64,000 nt of DNA from JANRLJ01 sp033762735 (GTDB lineage Bacteria; Chloroflexota; Anaerolineae; Aggregatilineales; Phototrophicaceae), in NCBI GenBank assembly GCA_033762735.1, contig JANRLJ010000197.1:1-64000 (forward strand). Reading direction: 5' to 3'. A program made the position numbers and the translations under genes. Position 1 is the first letter of the stretch. Every line of letters starts with the position of its first letter. This document shows, piece by piece, positions 25,799 through 34,064 of the stretch. The notes under the pieces were generated by a model, which saw only the letters and a list, made by a program, of their open reading frames with translations, made no database searches and had not been told where the DNA came from.

Positions 25799-26337
25799 CG
25801 CTCTGGCTGACCGATGCGCAGGTGCAGCAGCTTATCGACCATGCCCGCGCCGACGCACCCAACGAAGCCTGTGGGCTGATTGCCGGGAAGGGGATGCGGG
25901 CTGTCCGCATCATCCCGTTGGAGAATGTTGCTGAGACTCCGCAGACGAACTATGTTGCCAATCCCCGGCAGCTTGTCCAGCAGATACACGAAATCGAAGC
26001 CGCTGGGTTGTCATTGATTGCGGTCTATCACTCGCACCCGCGCCACGCCGCGATCCCTTCGGAAACCGACATCCGGCAGGCTACTTACGGGGCGACTCCG
26101 TACCTGATTGTAGGGCTGCAAGGTGACACACCGACACTCGCCGCCTGGACGATTCAGCATGGGCGCGTGACCCCGGTGTATCTGCACATCGGCCTGAATG
26201 AACCGGATACGACGACGCAGGACACGCCCCTGTCGCAGGCGCAGCAGGCGGCCATCCTTATCAGTACCGCGCTGGCGTTCGCGCTGCTGATTCTGTTTTC
26301 ACTGGCGCTGCTGCCGCCCGCGCCCTCCATTCCGTAG
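25795..26337 (+). CDS. membrane-anchored JAMM/MPN (M67) metallopeptidase
   Basis: 180 residues. Residues 1-140 are a JAB/MPN domain with catalytic Glu in NEACGLIAG and the zinc motif HSHPRHAAIPSETD (H-x-H-P-x5-P-S-x2-D), all residues intact. A linker (140-152) leads to a C-terminal membrane helix (about 155-175, AAILISTALAFALLILFSLAL), so the protease domain is cytoplasmic and tail-anchored. Bacterial members cleave C-terminal tails of sulfur-carrier proteins or other isopeptide/peptide bonds; no ThiS, MoaD or E1-like gene is nearby. It overlaps the previous gene and precedes the prepilin peptidase by 10 bases. Confidence 0.9.
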   Translation: MTLWLTDAQVQQLIDHARADAPNEACGLIAGKGMRAVRIIPLENVAETPQTNYVANPRQLVQQIHEIEAAGLSLIAVYHSHPRHAAIPSETDIRQATYGATPYLIVGLQGDTPTLAAWTIQHGRVTPVYLHIGLNEPDTTTQDTPLSQAQQAAILISTALAFALLILFSLALLPPAPSIP

Positions 26338-26347
26338 GAGTCATATC

Positions 26348-27232
26348 TTGCTCGCCATCAAACTCATCATCGCTGTGGTTTTAGGGTTGATCGCCGGGGG
26401 TGTGATTAATGCGCTCTCCGATGATCTCCCCCTGCGTCGGACTCCACGCCTGCCGCGCTACGTCCCGGACTCGAAAAAACGCGCCGCGCACAGCCGGGAC
26501 GAGGCCGAACGCGCCACCACGCAGCTGGACGATGAACCCCGTCCGTTCATCGCGTGGCTGGGGCTGACGGCATTCCTGTTCGGTAAGCGTACTTCGCCGG
26601 ATGGGGTTCGTTTGAACTGGCGCTATCCGCTGACCGAACTTTTGACTGTTGCGCTGATGGTGATTACGGTGCTGGCGACGCAGGACAACCCGGAAGTGAC
26701 CAACCTGCAACTGGCCTTCTGGCTGGGTTACATGGCACTGTTTGTGCTGATTACGGTCATTGATGTTGAGCATAAGCTGATCCTGTTCGTGGTGATTATC
26801 CCGTCGTGGGGATTTGCGCTGCTGGAAGCCATCCTCACGCCGGAAATGGCACCGCCCTCGGTGCGGGACGCGCTGATCGGCGGGGTGGCTGGTTTTGTGG
26901 TGTTCTTCATCCTGTACAACGGCGGCTTTCTGTTCACCTACGTCATGGGGATACTGCGTGGGCAGAAGATCAACGAGGTCGCCTTCGGTTATGGGGATGT
27001 GATGATGGCGACCTTCAGCGGCCTGATTCTCGGCTGGCAGGCGCTGATTTTCGCCATGTTCATTACCGTGTTTCTGGGGGCATTCGGGGCGCTGCTTTTT
27101 CTACTGTCGCGGGCGCTTTCCGGCTCACGCTACAGCGCCTTTACTGCGCTGCCCTACGGCCCCTACATCGTCGCTGGAACATGGCTGATGCTGCTGTTCA
27201 GCGACGAGGTAGGGCGGTTGCTGGGGGGCTGA
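26348..27232 (+). CDS. A24-type prepilin peptidase with cysteine-less N-terminal domain
   Basis: 294 residues from TTG 26348 (GGAG upstream). The polytopic C-terminal part holds the two aspartates of type IV prepilin peptidases, one in VIDVEHKLI and one in GYGDVMM (the GxGD motif). The N-terminal part aligns in outline with the methylating DiS_P_DiS domain of PilD (GVINALSDDLPLRR, then RLNWRYPLTELLTVAL) but lacks the usual CxxC pairs. It may therefore cleave without methylating. No pilin, ATPase or secretin gene is in the window. Last gene of the plus-strand set starting at 24089 and convergent with mnmA. Confidence 0.87.
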   Translation: MLAIKLIIAVVLGLIAGGVINALSDDLPLRRTPRLPRYVPDSKKRAAHSRDEAERATTQLDDEPRPFIAWLGLTAFLFGKRTSPDGVRLNWRYPLTELLTVALMVITVLATQDNPEVTNLQLAFWLGYMALFVLITVIDVEHKLILFVVIIPSWGFALLEAILTPEMAPPSVRDALIGGVAGFVVFFILYNGGFLFTYVMGILRGQKINEVAFGYGDVMMATFSGLILGWQALIFAMFITVFLGAFGALLFLLSRALSGSRYSAFTALPYGPYIVAGTWLMLLFSDEVGRLLGG

Positions 27233-27239
27233 AAAACCC

Positions 27240-28337
27240 CTACTCGCTCCTGTTTGCCCGCTCGATGATGCCGCCGCCGAGGCAGATATCACCCTCGTAC
27301 ACGACTGCGCCCTGACCCGGTGTAATATCGCGCAGGGGTTCATCAAACGTGACGGCCATTCGCTTGTCAGGCAGCGGTTCGATCCAGGCGGGAACAGCCT
27401 TTGCCTTATAGCGGATTTTTACCTCCGCACGGAACGGCTCGACGGGTGTTTCTCCACTGACCCAGTTCATACGCTTGGCGGTAAGCCTGTCGCCGCCTAA
27501 ATCCGTTTTTGTCCCCACGACCAGGGCGTTGCGATAGGGGTTGGTGGCGATCACATACAGCGGTTCGGGATGCGTTACGCCCAGCCCTTTGCGCTGCCCG
27601 ATGGTGTAATTGGCGAGTCCGCTGTGTTCGCCGATAACCTCGCCCGTCTTCAGCACAATCGGCCCCGGCTGCATAATCTCCGGCGCATAGACCGTCAGAA
27701 AACGCCGATAGTCGCCATCACCCAGAAAGCATAAATCCTGGCTGTCCTGCTTGCTGGCCGTTGGCAGCCCGAATTTCTCCGCGATCTTGCGCACATCCGC
27801 CTTCGGGAATTCGCCAACCGGGAACAGTGTGTGGCTGAGCTGCTCCTGCCCCATCACGCTCAGCACGTAGCTCTGATCCTTGCTTTTGTCCACGCCGCGC
27901 CGCAGCCGGAATTTTCCGCCCTCGCCCCGGTCAATCCGCGCATAATGTCCGGTCGCCAGATAATCCGCATCCAGCGCCAGCGCGTTATTCAACAGCCAGT
28001 CAAAACGGATGTGGCGGTTGCACTCCATACACGGATTCGGCGTGACCGCTTCCCGATGCTGGTCGATGAAAAACTCGACGATCTTGCTGCGGAAGACTTC
28101 TTTGGTATCCAGTACATAAAAGGGGATGCCGAGCTTATCCGCGATGCGCCGTGCGTCGTGCATCTGGTCCGGCGTGCAGCAGCGGTTGTGTGCGCCGCCT
28201 GCGACGGTTTCCTCTGACCACAGCCGCATCATCATGCCGACAACGTCATAGCCCTGTTCAACCAGAAGGGCAGCGGCAACGGAGCTGTCCACGCCGCCGC
28301 TCATGGCAACCACCACCCGAATATCTGCGTTTGTCAC
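27240..28337 (-). CDS. mnmA: tRNA-uridine 2-sulfurtransferase
   Basis: 365 residues from GTG 28337 (TTGGA just upstream); a GTG at 28355 overlapping the upstream gene is the alternative. The adenylating PP-loop is AMSGGVDSSVAAALL. Catalytic Cys residues are in NPCMECNRH and in SQDLCFLGDGDY, the expected spacing for disulfide/persulfide chemistry. MnmA thiolates U34 of tRNA-Lys, -Glu and -Gln using sulfur from a cysteine desulfurase, encoded immediately upstream (overlapping or 11 bases apart). Family length is normal (about 360). Confidence 0.96.
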   Translation of the reverse strand: MTNADIRVVVAMSGGVDSSVAAALLVEQGYDVVGMMMRLWSEETVAGGAHNRCCTPDQMHDARRIADKLGIPFYVLDTKEVFRSKIVEFFIDQHREAVTPNPCMECNRHIRFDWLLNNALALDADYLATGHYARIDRGEGGKFRLRRGVDKSKDQSYVLSVMGQEQLSHTLFPVGEFPKADVRKIAEKFGLPTASKQDSQDLCFLGDGDYRRFLTVYAPEIMQPGPIVLKTGEVIGEHSGLANYTIGQRKGLGVTHPEPLYVIATNPYRNALVVGTKTDLGGDRLTAKRMNWVSGETPVEPFRAEVKIRYKAKAVPAWIEPLPDKRMAVTFDEPLRDITPGQGAVVYEGDICLGGGIIERANRSE

Positions 28338-28347
28338 AGTTCCAACT

Positions 28348-29529
28348 CTACACACTCAACTTCGTTAACTTCTCAACTGCGTCGGCGACGGCGTCTATCG
28401 CATAGGCGACATCGTCCTCGGTGGTCTGCTTGCCGACGGACAGGCGCAGACTGCCAATTGCTTGCTCGCGCGTATAGCCCATCGCCAGCAATACACCAGA
28501 CGGCTCAGGATTGCCCGTCTTACACGCCGATCCACCGCTGGCCGCTACGCCTTTCATATCCAGGTGCATCAGCAGGCGGCTGCTGTCCACGCCCTCAAAG
28601 ATAAAGCTGGCATGGGAGGGGAGCCGATGCTCCGGGTGCCCGGTCAGTTGTGCCTGTGGCAGCCGCGTCTGTGACAGCCGCGCCTGAATGCCCTCAATCA
28701 GCAGATCGCGCATCCGGCGATAGTGCGCGAGGCTGGTGTCCTGTTCCTCATAGGCCAGTTGCAGCGCCTTCGCCATTCCAACGATAAAGGCGGTGTTGTG
28801 CGTACCAGCACGGCGGCCAGCTTCATGACTGCCCCCGGTCTGGCTTGGCGCAAGCTCGATTCCATCACGCAGATAGAGCGCACCGACACCCTTCGGCCCG
28901 TAGAACTTGTGCGCCGAGATGCTCATCATGTCTACACCAAGCGTCTGCACATCCAGCGTCAACTGCCCGGCGGCCTGCACCGCGTCTGTGTGCAGCAGCG
29001 CACCGCGTTCATGCGCCATCGCCGTCAGTTGGGGCAGGGGGGCAATCGTGCCGACCTCGTTATTGGCGTAGATCACGCTGGCAACCGTCGTCCCCGGTCT
29101 ACAGGCGTTGGCGAAGTCTTCGACGTCGATCATGGCGTACTGGTCAACGGACAGCACTGTGCGCTCAAATCCCATCATCGCAGCCATCTGTTCGACCGTC
29201 CTGCCGACGGCGTGATGCTCCACCGGAGTTGTGATGAGATGGTTGCCTTTGCCCTGCTGTTTAAGCGCCCAGGCCGCGCCGCGAATGGCGAGGTTGTCGC
29301 TCTCGGAGCCGCCGCTGGTGAAGATGATCTCGGAAGGGTTGCAGTTGAAAATCCGTGCCAGCGTTTCCCGCGCATCTTCGATGGCCTGTTCCGCTTTTCG
29401 CCCGAAGCTGTGTGCCGAGGACGAATTGCCATACACCTCGGTAAAGTAGGGCAGCATCGCCTCCACCACACGCGGGTCGGTCGGGGTGCTGGCGGAATGA
29501 TCGAGGTAGACAGAACGCTGCTTTTTCAC
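28348..29529 (-). CDS. cysteine desulfurase (IscS/NifS family)
   Basis: 393 residues from GTG 29529, fixed by AGAAGGTG upstream and by the family N-terminus VYLDHSASTPTDPRV. PLP fold type I: GGSESDNLAIRG, VNNEVGTI-type YANNEVGTIAP, PLP-Lys in SAHKFYGPKGVG, and mobile catalytic Cys in GGSACKTGNPEPS. The loop around that Cys is short, as in group I or II NifS-like proteins that lack a Fe-S operon. Here it precedes mnmA, so its main sulfur acceptor is probably MnmA for tRNA thiolation, though Fe-S assembly is also possible. Confidence 0.94.
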   Translation of the reverse strand: MKKQRSVYLDHSASTPTDPRVVEAMLPYFTEVYGNSSSAHSFGRKAEQAIEDARETLARIFNCNPSEIIFTSGGSESDNLAIRGAAWALKQQGKGNHLITTPVEHHAVGRTVEQMAAMMGFERTVLSVDQYAMIDVEDFANACRPGTTVASVIYANNEVGTIAPLPQLTAMAHERGALLHTDAVQAAGQLTLDVQTLGVDMMSISAHKFYGPKGVGALYLRDGIELAPSQTGGSHEAGRRAGTHNTAFIVGMAKALQLAYEEQDTSLAHYRRMRDLLIEGIQARLSQTRLPQAQLTGHPEHRLPSHASFIFEGVDSSRLLMHLDMKGVAASGGSACKTGNPEPSGVLLAMGYTREQAIGSLRLSVGKQTTEDDVAYAIDAVADAVEKLTKLSV

Positions 29530-29606
29530 AAGACACCTTCTCTCATCACACACTTGTGCAGTTTGTTCAATTTTAAAACAGCTTAACAGCCGCGTCAGCC
29601 TGCAAC

Positions 29607-29638
29607 TTGATGCAAGCCGCGCGGGGAACGATTATAAT
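29607..29638 (+). promoter_or_regulatory. candidate promoter of eno-pyk
   Basis: Perfect -10 TATAAT (29633-29638). The best -35 is TTGATG (29607-29612), but the spacer is 20 bases, so the -35 is doubtful. Confidence 0.4.
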
Positions 29639-29715
29639 TGCATACCGCGAGGCACTTATCAGAACCACTGCATCACACGAAGACCGACCCATCAGCGGGA
29701 AAAGGAGCGAAAACG

Positions 29716-31008
29716 ATGCCAATTATCGAGAGCATTCACGGGCGTGAAGTGCTGGACTCGCGCGGAAATCCAACCGTCGAGGTTGAAGTTTATCTGACCG
29801 ACGGCGCTTCTGGTCGTGCCATCGTCCCCAGCGGCGCTTCCACCGGCGAACACGAAGCGCTGGAACTGCGCGACGGGGACAAGAAGCGCTACCTGGGCAA
29901 GGGGACTCTCAAGGCGGTTGAAGCCGTGAAGGGGCCGATTGCTGAAGCCATCGTCGGTATGTACGCCATGGATCAGAAAGCCGTCGATGAAGCGATGATC
30001 GCGCTGGACGGTACACCGACCAAAAGCAATCTGGGCGCGAACGCCATTCTCGGTGTATCGATGGCGGTCGCTCATGCCGCCGCCGACAGCGCTGATCTGC
30101 CGCTTTATGCCTACCTGGGCGGCATCCACGCGCACCTGCTTCCTGTGCCGATGATGAATATCATGAATGGCGGCAAGCACGCGCTGGGCAGCACGGACTT
30201 TCAGGAATTTATGGTGATGCCCGTCGGTGCACCGACCTTCCGCGAAGGGCTGCGCTGGGGTGTGGAAATCTATCACACGCTTAAAGGTATCCTGCATGAT
30301 AAAGGGTACTCCACCACGGTGGGTGATGAAGGGGGGTTCGCGCCGAGCCTGGGCAGCAACCAGGCCGCGCTGGATGTCATCATGGAAGCGATTGACAAGG
30401 CGGGGTATAAGGCGGGTGAGGAAATTTTCATCGCGCTCGACCCGGCGACTTCCGAACTTTACAAGGACGGCAAGTATCATCTGGAGATCGAAGGTCGTAC
30501 CCTTACGGGTGCGGAAATGGTCGACTTCTGGGCAGACTGGTGCACCCGTTACCCGATTATCTCGCTGGAAGACGGTCTGGCAGAAAACGACTGGGAGAAC
30601 TGGTCGCTGCTGATGTCGCGCATCGGCCACAACGTGCAGATTGTGGGTGATGACCTGCTTGTGACCAACGTTGAGCGGGTGGAACGGGCGATTCGGGAAA
30701 AGGCCGCCAATTCGCTTTTGTGCAAAGTCAATCAAATTGGCAGCCTGACGGAAGCACTGGCGGCGTCGCAGTTGAGCCAGCGGCATGGCTGGACGGTGGT
30801 CGCGAGCCATCGCAGCGGCGAAACCGAAGACGCGACCATTTCTGATCTGGCCGTGGCGATGAACGCAGGACAGATCAAGACCGGTGCGCCCGCCCGTACT
30901 GACCGCATCGCCAAATACAACCAGCTTCTTCGCATTGAGGAAGAACTGGGCAGCGCTGCTGTCTATGCCGGGCGCAGCGCGTTTACCAACCTGAATATGG
31001 ACGTTTAA
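29716..31008 (+). CDS. eno: enolase
   Basis: 430 residues from ATG 29716 (AAAGGAG upstream). It converts 2-phosphoglycerate to phosphoenolpyruvate. N-terminal IESIHGREVLDSRGNPT; substrate loop SGASTGEHEA; VGDEGGFAP; Mg ligands in IALDPA, SLEDGL and VGDDLLVTN; catalytic Lys in LCKVNQIG; C-terminal VASHRSGETED. All are intact. pyk follows 21 bases later, so the two final glycolytic steps form an operon. Confidence 0.98.
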   Translation: MPIIESIHGREVLDSRGNPTVEVEVYLTDGASGRAIVPSGASTGEHEALELRDGDKKRYLGKGTLKAVEAVKGPIAEAIVGMYAMDQKAVDEAMIALDGTPTKSNLGANAILGVSMAVAHAAADSADLPLYAYLGGIHAHLLPVPMMNIMNGGKHALGSTDFQEFMVMPVGAPTFREGLRWGVEIYHTLKGILHDKGYSTTVGDEGGFAPSLGSNQAALDVIMEAIDKAGYKAGEEIFIALDPATSELYKDGKYHLEIEGRTLTGAEMVDFWADWCTRYPIISLEDGLAENDWENWSLLMSRIGHNVQIVGDDLLVTNVERVERAIREKAANSLLCKVNQIGSLTEALAASQLSQRHGWTVVASHRSGETEDATISDLAVAMNAGQIKTGAPARTDRIAKYNQLLRIEEELGSAAVYAGRSAFTNLNMDV

Positions 31009-31029
31009 GGGATTGCGGAAGGACGATGC

Positions 31030-32493
31030 GTGGTCAACAGTAGAATAGACAACAAGCGTACCAAAGTCGTCGCCACCATTGGTCCGGCGTCGTGGGAAGA
31101 AGATACCATCCGTCGTATGATTCGGGCGGGGATGAACGTGGCGCGAATTAACTTCTCGCATGGCGATCATGAGCGACATGGGCAGACCATCGATACCGTG
31201 CGCCGTGTCGCCGATGAAGAAGGCGTGGTTGTCACTGTGATGTGCGACATTCAGGGGCCAAAAATCCGCATCGGTGCGGTGAAGGAACCGCTGACGCTCA
31301 ACCGGGGGGACCGTGTGACGCTGACGCTGGATCAGGCGGACGGCACAAACAATGTTGTTTCGCTGCCGCATCCTGAATTCGTGCGTGACATTAAGACCGG
31401 GATGCAGCTTTTGCTGGATGATGGCAACCTCGAATTTGTCGTGCGCGACGTGAGCAATCGTGCGCTGGTGACGGAAGTGGTCATTGGCGGGACGCTCAGC
31501 TCACGCAAGGGCGTCATGGCACCCAACGCCTATCTCACGCTGTCTGCGATCACGGATAAAGACCGTGAAGACATCGAGTTCGCGCTCTCGAAAGATACCG
31601 ACTACATCGCCATGTCGTTCGTGCGCACCCCCGACGACATCCGCGAACTGCGGTGGCTGATGCGCCATCTCGGCGGCGACGCGGCGGTGATTGCCAAAAT
31701 CGAGAAGCACGAAGCGCTGGAAAACATCGAGGAAATCATCAACGTCTGCGAAGGCATCATGGTCGCGCGTGGTGATCTCGGTCTTGAGACGCCCGCTGAG
31801 GAAGTGCCCTATCACCAGAAGCGCATCATCCAGCTTTGTAATCAGGCCAGCAAGCCCGTCATTACCGCCACGCAGATGCTCAGTTCGATGGTGGAAAGTC
31901 CTCGCCCGACCCGCGCCGAAGCCAGCGATGTCTACAACGCCATCGTGGACGGCACCGACGCGGTGATGCTCAGCAACGAATCAGCGGCAGGCAAATATCC
32001 GGTCGAATCGGTCGAGACGATGGCGACCATCGCCACCATTGCCGAACAGCATGTGTGGCACAACCGCCCACAGTCCTGGAACACACAGCGCTTTCAGGCG
32101 GATGGCAGCTCGGATACGACTTCGGATGCGATCAGCGAGGCCGTTTATCACATTTCAGAAGCGCTCAAGCCCAAAGCCATCATCACGACCACGCTCACAG
32201 GCTACACCGCTCGCCGGGTCGCCCGTGAACGCCCGCGTTCGCCTATTCTGTGCGTGACGCCCAATAAGCTTACCTATCGGCGCATGGGGCTGGTGTGGGG
32301 TGTGATCCCGCTGCTCATCCCGGAATTTCACACGATAGAGGAAATGATCCGCATCATTTCGCAGGCGGCTCATGCCCAGCAGTTTGTGCAGATGGGCGAT
32401 ATGGTCATCATCATCGCTGGCATCCCGTTCGGTGTCGGCGGGCAGACCAACCTGATTAAGGTGCACAAAATCGGGGAAGTCGCGGAGCTTTAA
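31030..32493 (+). CDS. pyk: pyruvate kinase
   Basis: 487 residues from GTG 31030 (GGAAGGA 6 bases upstream). N-terminal TKVVATIGPASWEEDTI, substrate motif VARINFSHGDHE, active site IAKIEKHEALENIEEI and VARGDLGLETPAEEVP, and KPVITATQML before the C-terminal regulatory domain. It transfers phosphate from phosphoenolpyruvate to ADP. The C-terminal domain ends without the extra PEP-utilising module seen in Bacillus. Downstream lies a 13-bp perfect hairpin and a nested palindromic repeat. Confidence 0.98.
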   Translation: MVNSRIDNKRTKVVATIGPASWEEDTIRRMIRAGMNVARINFSHGDHERHGQTIDTVRRVADEEGVVVTVMCDIQGPKIRIGAVKEPLTLNRGDRVTLTLDQADGTNNVVSLPHPEFVRDIKTGMQLLLDDGNLEFVVRDVSNRALVTEVVIGGTLSSRKGVMAPNAYLTLSAITDKDREDIEFALSKDTDYIAMSFVRTPDDIRELRWLMRHLGGDAAVIAKIEKHEALENIEEIINVCEGIMVARGDLGLETPAEEVPYHQKRIIQLCNQASKPVITATQMLSSMVESPRPTRAEASDVYNAIVDGTDAVMLSNESAAGKYPVESVETMATIATIAEQHVWHNRPQSWNTQRFQADGSSDTTSDAISEAVYHISEALKPKAIITTTLTGYTARRVARERPRSPILCVTPNKLTYRRMGLVWGVIPLLIPEFHTIEEMIRIISQAAHAQQFVQMGDMVIIIAGIPFGVGGQTNLIKVHKIGEVAEL

Positions 32494-32502
32494 GTCATGC
32501 CG

Positions 32503-32537
32503 TTTATATGGGCGGGTTTCAAATCCGCCCATATAAA
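32503..32537 (+). terminator. strong hairpin after pyk
   Basis: TTTATATGGGCGG (32503-32515) pairs perfectly with CCGCCCATATAAA (32525-32537) around a 9-base loop. There is no U-run after it, so it may act as a 3'-end stabiliser or be another intergenic palindrome rather than a classical terminator. Confidence 0.5.
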
Positions 32538-32546
32538 AGAACTTAC

Positions 32547-32649
32547 TGGTGCATCTGGTAAGTCCTGAGATTTCTGGTAGCGGCGACCCGCCGGGTCGCC
32601 CCTACGGAGATACCAGAAATGAAGATGCGGTTTTTTGCCGGATGCACCA
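32547..32649. repeat. nested palindromic repeat unit between pyk and the zinc-ribbon gene
   Basis: Three concentric inverted repeats share one centre region: outer TGGTGCATC/GATGCACCA (32547-32555, 32641-32649), middle TTTCTGGTA/TACCAGAAA (32571-32579, 32611-32619), core GGCGACCC/GGGTCGCC (32582-32589, 32593-32600). Read on the minus strand the core contains GTAGGGGCGACCCGG, matching copies near 37449 and 59393. No ORF inside. Confidence 0.6.
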
Positions 32650-32650
32650 C

Positions 32651-33223
32651 TTACTCGCCGTCGATAAATTCGAGTGAATCCGCCCCCTGGGGCGAACGCG
32701 CATTCGTGCGTTGGCGCCGGGTGATACGGACTTCGGGCGTGGGGGCTTGCGCCGGGTAGTTGGTGACAATGGGATCAGCAGCATAGCCCTGGCTGGTTGC
32801 GCAGTACGGGCAGAGGTTCCACGAGAGTTCGAGCAGTTGATGGCACGAAATGCACGGCTTCTTGAGCCTCGTGTGGCAGTTGGGGCAGGCCTGCCAACTG
32901 GCCTGAACGCGCTGGCCGCAGCCGGGGCAGGCGGGCTTTTCCTCAATTTCCTGCAGGAGGGCTTCTTCTTCCAGCGACCGCTCATAGGCTTCGGAGAGGG
33001 TTTCGCGCGGGCGGAGGAAGATATAGATCAACAGGCCTGGGAGTGTCAGCACCGCGACCATCACGGCCACCAGAAGCTGCGCCAGCGGGTCGCGTGAACG
33101 GGCGCGCATATCGCGGTACGTCCAGAGGATCATCGCGAACCAGAATGCAGCGATTACCATCACCCCATAGACAATCACAAGGGTCAATGCGCCGCCCGCG
33201 TCCCCAAAATCAATTCCAAACAT
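32651..33223 (-). CDS. membrane protein with double zinc ribbon
   Basis: 190 residues from ATG 33223 (GGAG upstream). Two N-terminal helices (about 10-33 and 46-68) are followed by a charged linker and a zinc-ribbon region with four CxxC pairs: CPGCG, CPNCH, CISCH, CPYCA. These should form two zinc sites on the cytoplasmic side. The tail is basic then acidic (RITRRQRTN, SLEFIDGE). Such double zinc-ribbon proteins are common in Chloroflexota and often mediate protein or nucleic-acid contacts; function not known. Divergent from radC, with an extended -10 promoter at 33257. Confidence 0.82.
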   Translation of the reverse strand: MFGIDFGDAGGALTLVIVYGVMVIAAFWFAMILWTYRDMRARSRDPLAQLLVAVMVAVLTLPGLLIYIFLRPRETLSEAYERSLEEEALLQEIEEKPACPGCGQRVQASWQACPNCHTRLKKPCISCHQLLELSWNLCPYCATSQGYAADPIVTNYPAQAPTPEVRITRRQRTNARSPQGADSLEFIDGE

Positions 33224-33256
33224 GCCCAAAACTCCGGTGTTGTTGTCTCAGGAGGC

Positions 33257-33285
33257 AGTATATCAGCCGTGCGAACCCTGTGCAA
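33257..33285 (-). promoter_or_regulatory. promoter of the zinc-ribbon gene
   Basis: Minus strand TTGCAC (33285-33280), 17-base spacer, TATACT (33262-33257) with TG one base before it (extended -10). A plus-strand TACAAT (33318-33323) may serve radC. Confidence 0.5.
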
Positions 33286-33356
33286 CGCACCTTAAGGCAC
33301 CAGACGAGCGAGTGGGCTACAATATATTTCGGTACTATGCACCAAAGGTTTTCGTC

Positions 33357-34061
33357 ATGCCACCCACAGAAACATCGCTCGTTGTCTCGCTGCACGAAAT
33401 GCCCGAAGGCGAACGCCCCCGTGAGCGCCTTATGACACACGGGGCAGCGGCCTTAAGCAATGCGGAACTCCTGGCGATTTTGCTGCGAACAGGCAACCGC
33501 GAAGAAAATGTGCTGCGGCTGGCGGAGCGGCTTCTGGCGCATTATGGTGGCCTGGCCGGGTTAGCGCAGGCCAGCCTGGCGGAACTCAGCCATGTTCATA
33601 AGTTGGGACAGGCCAAAACCTCACAAATCGCCGCTGCGTTGGAACTGGGGCGCAGACTCCTGACCCTGAAACCCGAAGAACGCCGCCCGATTCTGACAGC
33701 GGGTGACGCGGCACAACTGGTGATGGATATGAGCAGTCTGCCACAGGAGCATATCCGGGTGATTCTGCTGGACAACTCCCGCCGGGTGATCGCGATTTCG
33801 ACGGTTTACATCGGCACGGTCAACGCGGCCATGCTGCGGGTGGCGGAAATCTACCGGGAGGCGGTGACGCGCAATGCGCCCGCGCTTATCCTCGTCCACA
33901 ATCATCCTTCTGGCGATCCTTCTCCTTCACCGGAAGATGTGCAGCTAACGCGAACGCTGATTGAGGCTGGGAAGCTGCTGGACATTGTGCTGCTCGATCA
34001 TCTGATTATTGCTGGAGCACAATGGCGGTCGCTGCGTGAGATGCAGCTTGGCTTTTCTTAA
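33357..34061 (+). CDS. radC: RadC family protein (JAMM fold)
   Basis: 234 residues from ATG 33357; a longer in-frame extension into the divergent gap is rejected. N-terminal helix-hairpin-helix (about 45-75, LAGLAQASLAELSHVHKLG). The C-terminal RadC/JAMM domain has ILVHNHPSGDPSPSPEDV, the full H-x-H-P-S-G-D-x-x-P-S-x-x-D zinc signature, and RAPAEIYR-like RVAEIYREAVTRNAP. Named for an old DNA-repair link that was later withdrawn in E. coli; the true role is unsettled, with recombination or competence suggested in various bacteria. Convergent with the next gene (3 bases between stops). Confidence 0.93.
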   Translation: MPPTETSLVVSLHEMPEGERPRERLMTHGAAALSNAELLAILLRTGNREENVLRLAERLLAHYGGLAGLAQASLAELSHVHKLGQAKTSQIAAALELGRRLLTLKPEERRPILTAGDAAQLVMDMSSLPQEHIRVILLDNSRRVIAISTVYIGTVNAAMLRVAEIYREAVTRNAPALILVHNHPSGDPSPSPEDVQLTRTLIEAGKLLDIVLLDHLIIAGAQWRSLREMQLGFS

Positions 34062-34064
34062 GCC

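Noticed and set aside
29692..31371. 559-residue minus-strand ORF
   Set aside because: Antisense to enolase and pyruvate kinase; high-GC codon bias in the real genes leaves the opposite strand open.
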